Below are positions 18,002-27,158 of a DNA stretch of 64,000 nucleotides, in pieces. Made by a program: the position numbers and the translations under genes. The DNA lies in contig NZ_FNBH01000001.1 of NCBI RefSeq assembly GCF_900102265.1, positions 186,001 to 250,000 on the forward strand, read 5' to 3'. Positions within the stretch are counted from its first letter, which is position 1. Each line of letters begins with the position of its first letter. A model generated the notes under the pieces. That model was not told where the DNA came from, did no database searches, and was given only the letters and a program-made list of their open reading frames with translations. The DNA comes from Epilithonimonas hungarica. GTDB lineage: Bacteria; Bacteroidota; Bacteroidia; Flavobacteriales; Weeksellaceae.

Positions 18002-19240
18002 TTATTTATAATTTTTTATAAATTCAAAAACAGGGTCGATGCCATTAGTATAGTCATCAAAAGAAGCTTCTACAACGTAATCCGGTTTTATGGTATTGAT
18101 GTTTTTCTTTTTCGTTCTGATGAAATAATATGTGGAATAGGTCAATTTCAATTTAGAATTTGGCAGTTCAAAACTTTTAATTTCTCCATAATGATTAGGC
18201 TTTCCCGATGTTTCTTCTCCTACGAAAATTGCTTTGGTTTCCTCTTGAAAATCTGTTGCATTGAGAATTGCAGAAGAAAAAGTGTCACGCCCCAAAACTA
18301 CGAAAAGATGACCTTTTTTATTAATATCACGGTTCTGGGCCAGTTTTTTAATGAATTCCCTACCTTGTTTGGAACTGCCACCTCCATTATATCTCATATC
18401 GAAGATCAATTTATCGACTTTGTTATCCTTGATGATCTTGAAAACCGATTCTTCAAATTCTCCGAAATTCAACGGATTCTCAGAAGATGAACTGCGTTTT
18501 TCATTGGTTGTACAAACATTGTAAAGAACATAAAGAATCTTCTCTTGGTCAAAATATTTCTTCTCGAAATATTTCTTCTTATTTTCCTGAACAAAAGTCA
18601 GGTTTTTTGGGGTGATTTTCACCCTGTTTTCCTTAGTTATGACAGATGGGAAAATGATCTTCTCAGATATTTTTCCATTCTTTTCATATTTTATCTTCAC
18701 CGCATCGGTTTTGGAAAAACCAAAATTTTTGAGCGTTTGATTACAAGGCAAAATCTCCGGAATACGATTTCTGAAGATCCCGGAATTTTCATTTGGGAAT
18801 AAGGTGGACAAACTGTCTGTCACGGTTTTGATGTCAAAATCATTAACAGCCAATATTTTCCCACCCAGTAATTCTTCGTTTTCAGAAGTAGTAAGTGTAA
18901 TGTAAAAGTCATTGCCAAAGAAATATGAACCTAATGGTAAGATTTCATTTTTGTTGATGAATTTCTTTAATGACAAATTGGTATGCGTATCGCCTTGTTT
19001 TGTAAGGGCTTGCTGCAGCTTCAAAGCCGTTTGGAAGTCGGTAAGATTATCCGATTTAGCAATTATATTATTAAGGTCTTTTGTGAAATCCGCTTCAGAG
19101 CGAAGTGCAAAAAGATTGTAATGCTTATTGGTAAGATTGTTTTGCAGATATTTTATATCCTCACTCCATTTTTCGCTACCCATTTGCGCAGAAATACCCA
19201 AGGATAAAAAAAAGAAGAAAATTAAAACCAGTCTTTTCAT
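18002..19240 (-). CDS. Secreted S41-family serine peptidase
   Basis: A 412-residue protein with a signal peptide (cleavage near GISAQ) and a C-terminal S41 (tail-specific protease-like) domain. The region LIFDMRYNGGGSSKQG and the catalytic Ser segment GRDTFSSA match S41 enzymes, followed by FVGEETSGKPNHYG. A PDZ domain is not obvious, which fits the shorter Bacteroidota members. It probably degrades periplasmic or external proteins. It lies 15 bp after miaB and is coupled to the downstream secreted-protein gene. Confidence 0.8.
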   Translation of the reverse strand: MKRLVLIFFFFLSLGISAQMGSEKWSEDIKYLQNNLTNKHYNLFALRSEADFTKDLNNIIAKSDNLTDFQTALKLQQALTKQGDTHTNLSLKKFINKNEILPLGSYFFGNDFYITLTTSENEELLGGKILAVNDFDIKTVTDSLSTLFPNENSGIFRNRIPEILPCNQTLKNFGFSKTDAVKIKYEKNGKISEKIIFPSVITKENRVKITPKNLTFVQENKKKYFEKKYFDQEKILYVLYNVCTTNEKRSSSSENPLNFGEFEESVFKIIKDNKVDKLIFDMRYNGGGSSKQGREFIKKLAQNRDINKKGHLFVVLGRDTFSSAILNATDFQEETKAIFVGEETSGKPNHYGEIKSFELPNSKLKLTYSTYYFIRTKKKNINTIKPDYVVEASFDDYTNGIDPVFEFIKNYK

Positions 19241-19255
19241 TTGTGCTCCAGGAAT

Positions 19256-20692
19256 TTACAAAACCGTTTCCCCCAAAAGCGTTCCCTGTGTATTCCCGTG
19301 GACGAAAACGGAAACAATGTCACCAATTTTCTGTCCTTCCAACATATCGAAAACGCATACTGCATTCTGGGAATTTCTGCCTTTCCATTGGTTCTTATTC
19401 TTTTTAGAAACTCCTTCAATCAATATTTCGTGAACTCTTCCAACATAAGAGGCCATTCTTTTTTTGGATAGTTCACCTTGCAAAGCGATCACTTCCGCCA
19501 AACGTCTTTGCTTGACATCAGCAGGAATATCATCTTCCATTTTCTTATGGGCAGGCGTCCCCGGTCTTTCGGAATAGGCAAACATATAACCATAATCGTA
19601 TTCCACTTCTCTCATCAATGAAAGTGTGTCTTGATGGTCTTCTTCCGTTTCTGTGCAGAATCCGATGATCATATCCTGCGAAAAAGAAATGTCCGGAACG
19701 ATTTCTTTAGCTTTTTTGATTAGATCCAAATATTCCTGACGTGTATGCTGACGGTTCATCAAACCAAGAATTCTGTCACTACCGCTTTGAACAGGCAAGT
19801 GGACGTATTTGCAAATATTATCATGCTTTGCCATCACTCTGAAAACATCCAGACTCATATCCTGAGGATTGGATGTCGAGAATCTTATTCTCATATTTGG
19901 AACTGCATTCGCGACCATTTCCATCAATTGGGCAAAATTTACAGCCGTCAATTTTTGCATTTCGGATGCTTTTGCAAAATCTTTTTTTGGACCGCCACCG
20001 TACCAAAGATAAGAGTCAACGTTTTGACCAAGTAATGTGATCTCTTTATAACCATTATTCCAAAGGTCGAGACATTCTTCTATGATAGAGTGCGGATCGC
20101 GGCTTCTTTCTCTACCTCGGGTGAAAGGGACGACACAGAACGTACACATATTATCACAACCTCTTGTGATCGTAACAAAGGCTGTAACACCATTTCCCCC
20201 TAAACGAACAGGATTGATATCTGCATAAGTTTCTTCCTTCGACAGGATTACGTTGATGGCATCTCTTCCGTCGTCGGTTTCTTTGAGAAGATTTGGAAGA
20301 TCTCTGTAAGCATCCGGACCGACCACCAGATCCACGAGTTGCTCTTCGTCTAAAAATTTGGTTTTCAATCTTTCCGCCATACAGCCAAGAACACCAACGG
20401 TCATATTTGGGCGTTCTTTTTTGAGGTTTTTGAATTGAGCAAGACGCATTCTCACGGTTTGCTCAGCTTTCTCACGGATGGAGCAAGTATTTAATAAAAT
20501 CAAATCTGCTTCTTCTACTTTCAAAGTAGTATTGTAGCCTTGCTCATTAAGGATGGAGGCAACAATCTCGGAATCAGAGAAATTCATCTGGCATCCGTAA
20601 CTTTCCAGGAACAGTTTTTTAGAATTTCCGGATTTTTCTGCAATAGCAAAAGCTTCTCCTTGTTTTGTCTCGTCTATATATTTTTCCTGCAC
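19256..20692 (-). CDS. miaB: tRNA-2-methylthio-N6-dimethylallyladenosine synthase MiaB
   Basis: A 478-residue radical-SAM methylthiotransferase that converts i6A37 to ms2i6A37 in tRNAs reading UNN codons. The N-terminal cluster cysteines lie in [15 protein letters not shown] and GVLGCMAE. The radical-SAM motif is CDNMCTFC (about 179-186), followed by RGRERSRDP, and a C-terminal TRAM domain is present. The start is GTG at 20692; a nearby ATG (20697) runs straight into a stop. A TATCTTTG -7 box lies at 20775-20782. MiaA, which makes its substrate, is encoded at 46919. Confidence 0.95.
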   Translation of the reverse strand: MQEKYIDETKQGEAFAIAEKSGNSKKLFLESYGCQMNFSDSEIVASILNEQGYNTTLKVEEADLILLNTCSIREKAEQTVRMRLAQFKNLKKERPNMTVGVLGCMAERLKTKFLDEEQLVDLVVGPDAYRDLPNLLKETDDGRDAINVILSKEETYADINPVRLGGNGVTAFVTITRGCDNMCTFCVVPFTRGRERSRDPHSIIEECLDLWNNGYKEITLLGQNVDSYLWYGGGPKKDFAKASEMQKLTAVNFAQLMEMVANAVPNMRIRFSTSNPQDMSLDVFRVMAKHDNICKYVHLPVQSGSDRILGLMNRQHTRQEYLDLIKKAKEIVPDISFSQDMIIGFCTETEEDHQDTLSLMREVEYDYGYMFAYSERPGTPAHKKMEDDIPADVKQRRLAEVIALQGELSKKRMASYVGRVHEILIEGVSKKNKNQWKGRNSQNAVCVFDMLEGQKIGDIVSVFVHGNTQGTLLGETVL

Positions 20693-20774
20693 TACATTTA
20701 AGATTTAAAGTTCAATATTTAGAAATCCAATGCTGAAGAACCTTGAATCCGAAAGTTTGAACTGTTTAAGTCTG

Positions 20775-20782
20775 CAAAGATA
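20775..20782 (-). promoter_or_regulatory. -7 box for miaB
   Basis: TATCTTTG on the minus strand, about 83 bp upstream of the GTG start. No TTG at the right -33 spacing is visible, so this is a partial promoter match. Confidence 0.45.
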
Positions 20783-20806
20783 CAAAATATTGTGACAGAA
20801 TGGCAG

Positions 20807-20832
20807 AAAAAAACTCGGAGCAAGTCCGAGTT
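20807..20832 (-). terminator. Intrinsic terminator of the small RNA / abi transcript
   Basis: An 8-bp perfect stem (20812-20819 with 20825-20832) is followed on the minus strand by seven T (20807-20813). Confidence 0.85.
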
Positions 20833-20903
20833 ATAAGTAATATTTTATAGTGCCGCAATAATGTGAAAAATATTGGTGCACTCGAGTGTATTTATACAAA
20901 TAC
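20807..20903 (-). ncRNA. Predicted structured small RNA next to the Abi gene
   Basis: A predicted RNA of about 95 nt, read on the minus strand from about 20900-20903 to the T-run at 20807, with its own promoter (20908-20939). Three stem-loops are visible. SL1 is a 6-bp hairpin closing GUAU (20888-20903). SL2 has two 5-bp stems with a 2x2 internal loop and a 10-base loop (20849-20882). SL3 is an 8-bp terminator hairpin (20812-20832). There is no open reading frame of note. Its position directly after an AbiF-like HEPN gene suggests a regulatory or antitoxin RNA. Transcription and function are inferences. Confidence 0.6.
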
Positions 20904-20907
20904 TATG

Positions 20908-20939
20908 CAAATGTATTAATAAACTATTATATAAAACAA
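20908..20939 (-). promoter_or_regulatory. Promoter of the small RNA
   Basis: On the minus strand, TTG (20937-20939), 21 bp, then TACATTTG (20908-20915), a full consensus match. The -33 box lies inside the downstream arm of the inverted repeat that starts at the 3' end of the abi gene. Confidence 0.65.
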
Positions 20940-20976
20940 ATTTTGTATATAATTATTTGTATACAAAATTTGTTTT
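20933..20976. repeat. 17-bp perfect inverted repeat across the abi stop codon
   Basis: Arms 20933-20949 and 20960-20976 are perfectly complementary, with a 10-bp spacer that holds the start of the gene's stop codon region. It could stabilise the 3' end of the abi mRNA or act as an operator for the small-RNA promoter. Confidence 0.8.
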
Positions 20977-21825
20977 TTCTTCTATAATTCTTCTTAGAAT
21001 TTGATGATTTCTATATTTTTCAAAAAGACAATTAATCTCTTGCTCCATCTCTTGCCTTCTACTCTCTGAGATTTTTCCCAATATATATAGAACTACTTTT
21101 ATTGAGGAATCTAACGACATTCTATCATTATTATTGAAATCCAAATCTGGAATTTTTGAAATTCCTTTGGGTAATTTTAAATCAAAAAGCACCCCACAAT
21201 GTGCACAAGTATTTCTTAAAAAAATTAATGTGTCCATAAGGCTTTCGAATTTGGATAAATTATAGACTCCATACATATTAGAAATTCTTGATTTTATTTC
21301 TTTATCATTAAGATTTTTGAAGATTTTTAAAATAACCCCGAAAGAAAAGAATTCTAAAGTTTTCCATGCTGGAGCATATTTGTCATTAAGGTATTTTTGA
21401 TGATGTTTTTTTATTGGTTTATTTGATAATTTAAATTCATCGTTGTAATAACGGTCAATATTATTGATGAAAATTTGATTTATAACTTTTGGATCAATAA
21501 ACCAGAAAGGATTTGTTCTATATTTATTAGAGACATAATATACAACATTTGTTCTTAAGTTGATTTCTATTCTGTTCAGATATTTAGTAAGGATATTTCT
21601 CAGATCCACATCTAAATAATAGAGATTTACGGCATCAGAAAATTTGGTTCCTTTTATGAGGTTGTGATTTTCATCAATTACAAAAGGATGCCAATAAAAT
21701 CCTAATCTATAATAGCCAATATCAAGTAAAATTTCTTTAACTTTATTTGGTTCAAAGTCGAAAACCATTCCTCTGCTTTCAAGTAATGCTATTTGTTGGT
21801 TAAATGTTGTTGCAATATTTCCCAT
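20953..21825 (-). CDS. Abi_2 family (AbiD/AbiF-like) HEPN protein
   Basis: A 290-residue protein of the abortive-infection Abi_2 family. The N-terminal block LLDIGYYRLGFYWHPF and the central NRIEINLRT are typical. The HEPN RNase signature R-X4-H is intact as RNTCAH (Arg204-His209). Related proteins are phage-defence toxins thought to cut RNA; HEPN domains are the catalytic unit of Cas13 and many toxins. The gene is low in GC and surrounded by housekeeping genes, as expected of a defence gene acquired by transfer. No protein antitoxin gene is adjacent, but a predicted structured small RNA lies directly downstream. The upstream gap is only 52 bp with no clear promoter. Confidence 0.85.
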   Translation of the reverse strand: MGNIATTFNQQIALLESRGMVFDFEPNKVKEILLDIGYYRLGFYWHPFVIDENHNLIKGTKFSDAVNLYYLDVDLRNILTKYLNRIEINLRTNVVYYVSNKYRTNPFWFIDPKVINQIFINNIDRYYNDEFKLSNKPIKKHHQKYLNDKYAPAWKTLEFFSFGVILKIFKNLNDKEIKSRISNMYGVYNLSKFESLMDTLIFLRNTCAHCGVLFDLKLPKGISKIPDLDFNNNDRMSLDSSIKVVLYILGKISESRRQEMEQEINCLFEKYRNHQILRRIIEEKTNFVYK

Positions 21826-21877
21826 TTTTGCCTTTAATCATTAAAAATAATTGGTAAATATAAAAATTTAATTATTT

Positions 21878-22288
21878 TTAATATTCTTCATCAGAATGGT
21901 CAGAAGTAAAATTGATCTCGAAAATAATGTTTGAACTTACCGGAACTCCATTTTTAATAGCAGGTTTCCATTTTTTCTTGATACGCTTCATGGCGAAATT
22001 CATATCCTGCTTGAATTCCTCGTCATTTCTGACTTTAGGATAGATCTTCAGCTCACTCATTTTTCCTTTCTCATCGATGGTAAGTACAAAAGAAAATTTT
22101 CCATTCACTGCATAGGCGGTGATATCTACATAGGCGTGTACCATCTTCATGAACTCGTTTCGGAAAGCTGTTTGTCCGCCGGGAAATTCTGCCTTGGAAT
22201 CAGAAACAATTTCAGTTTTGGAAGTTTCGGATTGGGAAAAAACGGGATTGCTTATCAAGAGTGAAGTTATTAATAGAAAGACTCTCAT
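21878..22288 (-). CDS. Secreted TonB C-terminal-like protein
   Basis: A 136-residue protein with a signal peptide (cleavage near PVFSQ), then FPGGQTAFRNEF and a C-terminal fold resembling the TonB energy-transducer C-domain (GKFSFVLTIDEKGKMSELKI, then a helix and WKPAIKNGVPVSS). It lacks the N-terminal membrane anchor and Pro-rich spacer of true TonB, so it cannot itself couple to ExbBD. Such stand-alone domains are common in Bacteroidota and their role is unclear. Confidence 0.7.
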   Translation of the reverse strand: MRVFLLITSLLISNPVFSQSETSKTEIVSDSKAEFPGGQTAFRNEFMKMVHAYVDITAYAVNGKFSFVLTIDEKGKMSELKIYPKVRNDEEFKQDMNFAMKRIKKKWKPAIKNGVPVSSNIIFEINFTSDHSDEEY

Positions 22289-22349
22289 TTTCTAATGGTT
22301 AAAAGTTTTGTCAAATATATTAAAATGACTGTAGAAATTGACTCCACTT

Positions 22350-23102
22350 TTATTGATCTTTGCCAGTATAAAAATTATAATCCTTAATAATAACACTAAT
22401 GAATTGTCTTTGAGTGAGTTGTATAGATTCCGGGTCGAGCTTTAAAATTTCAACAATTCTTCTTGTCAGCCTATTAATGATCTCACGATCATCAGACTTC
22501 AAAGCTTTTTGGAAATTTTCCTTGATGATCCTTACATCATTGTCACTCAGTAAAATGACTTGGGGGAAAGTTGGAACATGATCTTCTTTCAGATGTTCCA
22601 GGATCGTGTGTGAAATATTGACATTGTTTTTAAGAGAAATAACGGCTGTCCCTGTTGCGATATCGCCCAAACGCTGATGATTTTTTGATACTAATGAAGT
22701 GATAAATGCTATGATTCCCATGCTGCCGATAATATCAACCAAACGGAAGATCCATCGCATCAGATAATCTCCGAAACTTGCCTGATAACCATCGATTTTT
22801 ACGACTTTTATTTTCATTAATTTTTTTCCGAATGTCTGTCCTTCCATCAGGCTTTCCAAAACCAAAGTATAAATATGGACGGGTAGTGTGATGATCAGAA
22901 CGAGTGCACCAACAGACCAGCCATCCATATCTCGGGTAAAGTCTGAAAAGTCAAAAACATTGCGCAGAATCCAAAATATGATGAAGACATATACCACTTT
23001 GATGAAAGAATCGATAAAAAAAGCGAAGATCCTTTCTCCAACACCTGCCAACGTAAAATTTACATTTACATTTTGTGAAGTATTGATGGCGATCTGATTC
23101 AT
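22350..23102 (-). CDS. RDD family membrane protein
   Basis: A 250-residue protein. The N-terminal half is an RDD domain with three membrane helices (about 20-45, 60-80, 125-142) and the family motifs GERIFAFFIDSFIK, EGQTFGKKLMKIKVV and HQRLGDIATGTAV. The soluble C-terminal 90 residues are specific to this gene context. RDD proteins are proposed transporters or membrane partners. It is divergent from the SpoIIM gene with only 20 bp between start codons, and this pairing recurs beside MoxR/DUF58 genes. Confidence 0.85.
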   Translation of the reverse strand: MNQIAINTSQNVNVNFTLAGVGERIFAFFIDSFIKVVYVFIIFWILRNVFDFSDFTRDMDGWSVGALVLIITLPVHIYTLVLESLMEGQTFGKKLMKIKVVKIDGYQASFGDYLMRWIFRLVDIIGSMGIIAFITSLVSKNHQRLGDIATGTAVISLKNNVNISHTILEHLKEDHVPTFPQVILLSDNDVRIIKENFQKALKSDDREIINRLTRRIVEILKLDPESIQLTQRQFISVIIKDYNFYTGKDQ

Positions 23103-23122
23103 ATTTTTATTATTTTAGCATT

Positions 23123-24115
23123 ATGAGAGAAGTGGCTTTTATAAAGCAAAATAAAGCAAAATGGTTGGAAATCGAACAGGTTGTCAACGGAAAAATGAAA
23201 AAAAATCCGGATGACCTTTCGTCTCTTTATATCAATCTTATTAACGACCTCTCTTTTGCACAGACTTATTATCCTAAAAGTAAAACCACAGTTTATCTCA
23301 ATTTCCTCTCTTCTCAAATTTTTCAAAGAATCTATAAGACCAAAAGAATAGAAGAAAACAGGATCAGGCATTTTTTTGTAACAGAAGTTCCAATGACGGT
23401 TTACCAATACCGGAGATATCTGTATTATGCTTTTTGTTTTTTTGTTTTGTTTGTAGCAATAGGTGTTATTTCGTCTATCTATGACAAAGATTTTGCGACA
23501 TTGATCCTAGGGGAAGGTTATGTAAACCAGACTTTGGAAAATATCAAAAAAGGCGATGCAACGGCAATCTACGGAAGCGGGTCCAATTGGAGCTCGTCCA
23601 TAATGATCATCGCTAATAATCTGGTGGTTGGAGCAAAGCTATACATATATGGGATTTCGGGAGGAGTAGGAACTTTGTATGCCTTGATGCAGAACAGCAT
23701 CATGTTAGGGGCATTTCAGTTTTTTTTCAAGACACAGAATGTGCTATTGGAAAGCGCCAAAGGAATCTGGCTACACGGTGCTTTTGAGATTTTTGGAATG
23801 GTGGTGGAAGCAATGGCGGGATTGATTTTAGGGGCGTCGATTTTGTTCCCCAAAACTTTATCCCGATTAGAATCCTTCAAGCAAGGTTTTCGAGATAGTT
23901 TTAAAATTTTTTTAAGTACAGTCCCATTTACCATATTTGCCGGAATGATAGAAGGTTTTGTAACCAGATATGCGCAGACGATGCCATTGATTCTGAACCT
24001 GGTCATCATCTTTGGAACGTTGTCTCTTATCGCTTTTTACTATTTTATATATCCATTTATCCTTATAAAAAAACTAAACCAAAATGTACTTGTCTCAGGA
24101 GATAAAAATCGATGA
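23123..24115 (+). CDS. SpoIIM (stage II sporulation protein M) family protein
   Basis: A 330-residue membrane protein of the SpoIIM/DUF95 family: soluble N-terminus with a conserved helical block, then about five membrane helices from residue 95 onward. A Gly/Ala-rich loop GAFEIFGMVVEAMAGLILG is characteristic. This is not a sporulating lineage, and in non-sporulators the family travels with RDD, MoxR and DUF58 genes and has no proven role. It is the first gene of the plus-strand run towards the DUF58 gene. Its promoter must overlap the RDD gene. Confidence 0.85.
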   Translation: MREVAFIKQNKAKWLEIEQVVNGKMKKNPDDLSSLYINLINDLSFAQTYYPKSKTTVYLNFLSSQIFQRIYKTKRIEENRIRHFFVTEVPMTVYQYRRYLYYAFCFFVLFVAIGVISSIYDKDFATLILGEGYVNQTLENIKKGDATAIYGSGSNWSSSIMIIANNLVVGAKLYIYGISGGVGTLYALMQNSIMLGAFQFFFKTQNVLLESAKGIWLHGAFEIFGMVVEAMAGLILGASILFPKTLSRLESFKQGFRDSFKIFLSTVPFTIFAGMIEGFVTRYAQTMPLILNLVIIFGTLSLIAFYYFIYPFILIKKLNQNVLVSGDKNR

Positions 24116-24151
24116 TCTCATCAGCAATACAATTGTGTTAATTTGAAGCAG

Positions 24152-24940
24152 ATGAGATTTAGAATCCTTCTTTTACTATTTTTTTCTTTACTGGGAAGCT
24201 CGGTTTTTTCTCAGTACGATACTGTGCAGGAAGTGGAAGTTGTTGAGGATTCCGTAAGCTATGATTCTGAGGAAGAGTTTGTCTTGACGGATTCTTTGGT
24301 CGGGTCCAATTATTCTACAAACAATACGCTTTATCCGAAAAATTTCTCTCCAGATCTCAAAAATAAATACAAAGGAAACGAATTCGATTATGGTGTTTCA
24401 AAACCTCAAGAATCACTTTGGGATATCATCAAAAGACAGATTGCCAAATTATTGTCCAGGATCTTCAAAGATATTGATCCAAATAAAGCTACCAATTATA
24501 CGGTGATCATTTTACGAACTATTGGTATTCTGGTCATTGGGTCTTTGCTATATCTTCTGATCAGATATCTGATATCGAAAGAAGGAAATTTCTTGTTTGG
24601 AAAGAAGAATCGGAAAATTAAGATTGCGACCCAGGACCTAGAAGAAAACATTCACGAGATCAATTTTCCCCAGAGTATCTTGAAATTCGAAAAACAGCAA
24701 GACTACCGTTCAGCGATCCGTTATCATTTTCTATTTGCTCTTAAAAAATTATCGGACAAAGATCTGATCAAATGGAATCCCGAAAAGACAAATCGGGATT
24801 ATCTGAGGGAACTGAAAAACATCAGCTTAAAAGAAGATTTTAGTCGTATCATTTACATTTATGATTATATCTGGTATGGCGAATTCGATACAGAAGAGAA
24901 AGATTATCAATATTACAGATCCTATTTTAACAAATTCTAA
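24152..24940 (+). CDS. DUF4129 domain protein
   Basis: Membrane protein of about 262 residues: signal peptide (LGSSVFSQ), an acidic periplasmic stretch, one central membrane helix (about 125-143), and a cytoplasmic DUF4129 domain (DYRSAIRYHFLFALKKL, then YEFDTEEKDYQYYRSYF-like ending). I start at ATG 24152; a TTG three codons earlier is possible. It lies between the SpoIIM and DUF4350 genes, 36 and 23 bp away, in the MoxR cluster. Confidence 0.8.
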   Translation: MRFRILLLLFFSLLGSSVFSQYDTVQEVEVVEDSVSYDSEEEFVLTDSLVGSNYSTNNTLYPKNFSPDLKNKYKGNEFDYGVSKPQESLWDIIKRQIAKLLSRIFKDIDPNKATNYTVIILRTIGILVIGSLLYLLIRYLISKEGNFLFGKKNRKIKIATQDLEENIHEINFPQSILKFEKQQDYRSAIRYHFLFALKKLSDKDLIKWNPEKTNRDYLRELKNISLKEDFSRIIYIYDYIWYGEFDTEEKDYQYYRSYFNKF

Positions 24941-24963
24941 AACAATTCATCATCCGCAGATCA

Positions 24964-26133
24964 ATGAACAAAACCTTCAAAATATACGCTATTGTTTTTA
25001 TCATCATATTGATTGTGGTGGCGATGTTTGGGATAGGTAAAAAGCCTGCTTTGGATTGGCGAAAGAACTTTGATGTCGATAAAAAAACACCTTTTGGGCT
25101 TTATATTTTTGATCAGGAATCGTCCGGTTTATTTCACAGGAAATTAGAAAAAGTAAGAGTTTCTCCCTATTCTTATTATCAAAAAAATAATCAGAAGAAG
25201 CCACATAATATCCTGATCATACAAAAAAAACTGGACGATGTTTCCTGGCAATATATTTTGGATCAGGTTTCTAAAGGCTCCGATGTGATGTGGTTTACCA
25301 ACGACACTACTGCAAAATTGAGAGATACATTGGGTTTTAGATTCAAGACTGTGGGTCATGAAAAAAATTATTATCTGCAATTCACCGATAAAAAATTATC
25401 TGATAACAGGTTGTTCATTGATAAGTTTCCTGAAAACCAAGGTTTTTCTTATATCAGGAATGATATAGAAATTCTTGGGAAAACATTACATAAAGATAAA
25501 AGTAATGAGACTTCCTTTAGTGCGGATTTTGTGAAAGTTAATTTCGGGAAAGGACATTTTTATATCCATTCAGAGCCTTTGGTTTTGACGAATTATTATA
25601 TTTTAAATTCTAAGAATAAATATATAGAAAGCGTACTTTCTTATCTTCCGAAAAGGGAAACAGTGTGGTTTATAGAAAATGATACACCATTATCGATGTC
25701 TCCTCTTAGATTCATCCACAGTAATCCTCCACTGAAATATGCGTGGTATCTACTGCTTTTTGGTTTGATTATTTTCGTGATTTTCAATGCAAAAAGAAAA
25801 CAGCGGATAGTCCCAATCATCGAACCTCTGAAAAATACTTCGGTCGAATTTATCCGCAGTATTGGAAATCTTTATCTACAGGAAGGTGATTTCCACGAGA
25901 TGATGGCGAAGAAAGCACAATATTTTTTGAATAGAGTAAGGATGGATCTGTTGATAGACACGCATGATCTGGATGCACAATTTATTAATAAACTACATCT
26001 GAAAACCGGAAAGAATATAGAACTAATAGAAGAAGCCGTAAAATTGATAAAGAAAGGACAGGATCCTTATGCAAGCGTGATGAAGGAAGAGCTTATCAGA
26101 ATGAATCAGCTTCTGGACAAAATTTTAAAATAA
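24964..26133 (+). CDS. DUF4350 domain membrane protein
   Basis: A 389-residue protein with an N-terminal membrane helix (7-23), a periplasmic DUF4350 domain (starting WRKNFDVDKKTPFGLYIFDQ), a second helix at about 258-275, and a helical cytoplasmic C-terminus. The family always occurs with DUF4129 and MoxR-type genes and has no known activity. It sits 23 bp after the DUF4129 gene and 5 bp before the MoxR ATPase gene, so co-transcription is nearly certain. Confidence 0.8.
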   Translation: MNKTFKIYAIVFIIILIVVAMFGIGKKPALDWRKNFDVDKKTPFGLYIFDQESSGLFHRKLEKVRVSPYSYYQKNNQKKPHNILIIQKKLDDVSWQYILDQVSKGSDVMWFTNDTTAKLRDTLGFRFKTVGHEKNYYLQFTDKKLSDNRLFIDKFPENQGFSYIRNDIEILGKTLHKDKSNETSFSADFVKVNFGKGHFYIHSEPLVLTNYYILNSKNKYIESVLSYLPKRETVWFIENDTPLSMSPLRFIHSNPPLKYAWYLLLFGLIIFVIFNAKRKQRIVPIIEPLKNTSVEFIRSIGNLYLQEGDFHEMMAKKAQYFLNRVRMDLLIDTHDLDAQFINKLHLKTGKNIELIEEAVKLIKKGQDPYASVMKEELIRMNQLLDKILK

Positions 26134-26138
26134 CAATT

Positions 26139-27134
26139 ATGGAAGAACAATACCAAGACAAAGCACCCGAATTCCAGTCAAGGCTGGATATGATGGAATT
26201 GCGAAATAATCTGGAACGTGTAAAAGCAGAAATTGCAAAAGTCATTGTAGGACAGGATAATATGATAGAACATCTTTTAGCGGCATTATTGTCAAATGGA
26301 CATGTTTTGATAGAAGGTGTTCCCGGCGTTGCAAAAACAGTTACCGCAAAATTGTTAGCTAAAACCATTTCTGTAGATTTCAGCAGGATACAGTTCACGC
26401 CGGATCTGATGCCTTCTGATATTTTGGGAACTTCTGTTTTCAATGTCAAAGAAGCGGACTTCAGATATAAAAAAGGTCCAATTTTTTCCAATTTTGTTTT
26501 GATTGATGAGATCAACCGTTCGCCTGCAAAAACGCAATCAGCATTGTTCGAGGTGATGGAAGAACGCCAAATCACTATGGACGGGATCAAATACCCAATG
26601 GAAGAGCCATTCTTAGTGGTCGCAACTCAAAACCCGATCGAACATGAAGGGACTTACAGGCTGCCGGAAGCACAACTCGACCGTTTTCTTTTCAAAATCG
26701 AAGTTGGCTATCCAAATCTGGAGCAGGAAATTGAAATCATTAAAAACCAACACAACAACAGATTAGAAGACAAAACCGACGTAGTTCAAACCGTCATTTC
26801 CGGACAACAATTGAAGCAATATCAGCAATTGGTAAAAGATATCATTGTTGAACAAAACCTTCTGGAATACATTGCGAAAATCATTGTTAATACAAGGGAA
26901 AATCAATTTTTATATTTGGGCGCATCGCCAAGAGCGAGTTTGGCTTTGCTGACCGCAAGTAAAGCTTTTTCCGCCATCCGAGGCCGTGATTTCGTAACGC
27001 CGGAAGATATCAAGGAAGCATCTTTTGCAGTTTTACGTCACAGAATTATTGTTTCCCCGGAACGTGAGATGGAAGGCCTGACAGCGGACGAGATTATCAG
27101 ACAAATCTTGGAAAGCATCGAAGTTCCGAGATAA
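26139..27134 (+). CDS. MoxR-family AAA+ ATPase
   Basis: A 331-residue AAA+ ATPase of the MoxR group. Walker A is the group-typical GVPGVAKT (about 61-68), Walker B is FVLIDEINRSPAK (about 118-130), and sensor residues lie in VVATQNPIEHEGTY. MoxR proteins act as chaperones that mature partner proteins, usually with VWA or DUF58 proteins. Here the DUF58 gene follows after a 199-bp gap that holds repeats. It acts in the cytosol, probably against the membrane proteins encoded upstream. Confidence 0.92.
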   Translation: MEEQYQDKAPEFQSRLDMMELRNNLERVKAEIAKVIVGQDNMIEHLLAALLSNGHVLIEGVPGVAKTVTAKLLAKTISVDFSRIQFTPDLMPSDILGTSVFNVKEADFRYKKGPIFSNFVLIDEINRSPAKTQSALFEVMEERQITMDGIKYPMEEPFLVVATQNPIEHEGTYRLPEAQLDRFLFKIEVGYPNLEQEIEIIKNQHNNRLEDKTDVVQTVISGQQLKQYQQLVKDIIVEQNLLEYIAKIIVNTRENQFLYLGASPRASLALLTASKAFSAIRGRDFVTPEDIKEASFAVLRHRIIVSPEREMEGLTADEIIRQILESIEVPR

Positions 27135-27158
27135 TAGACCACAAAATAATTGGAAATC

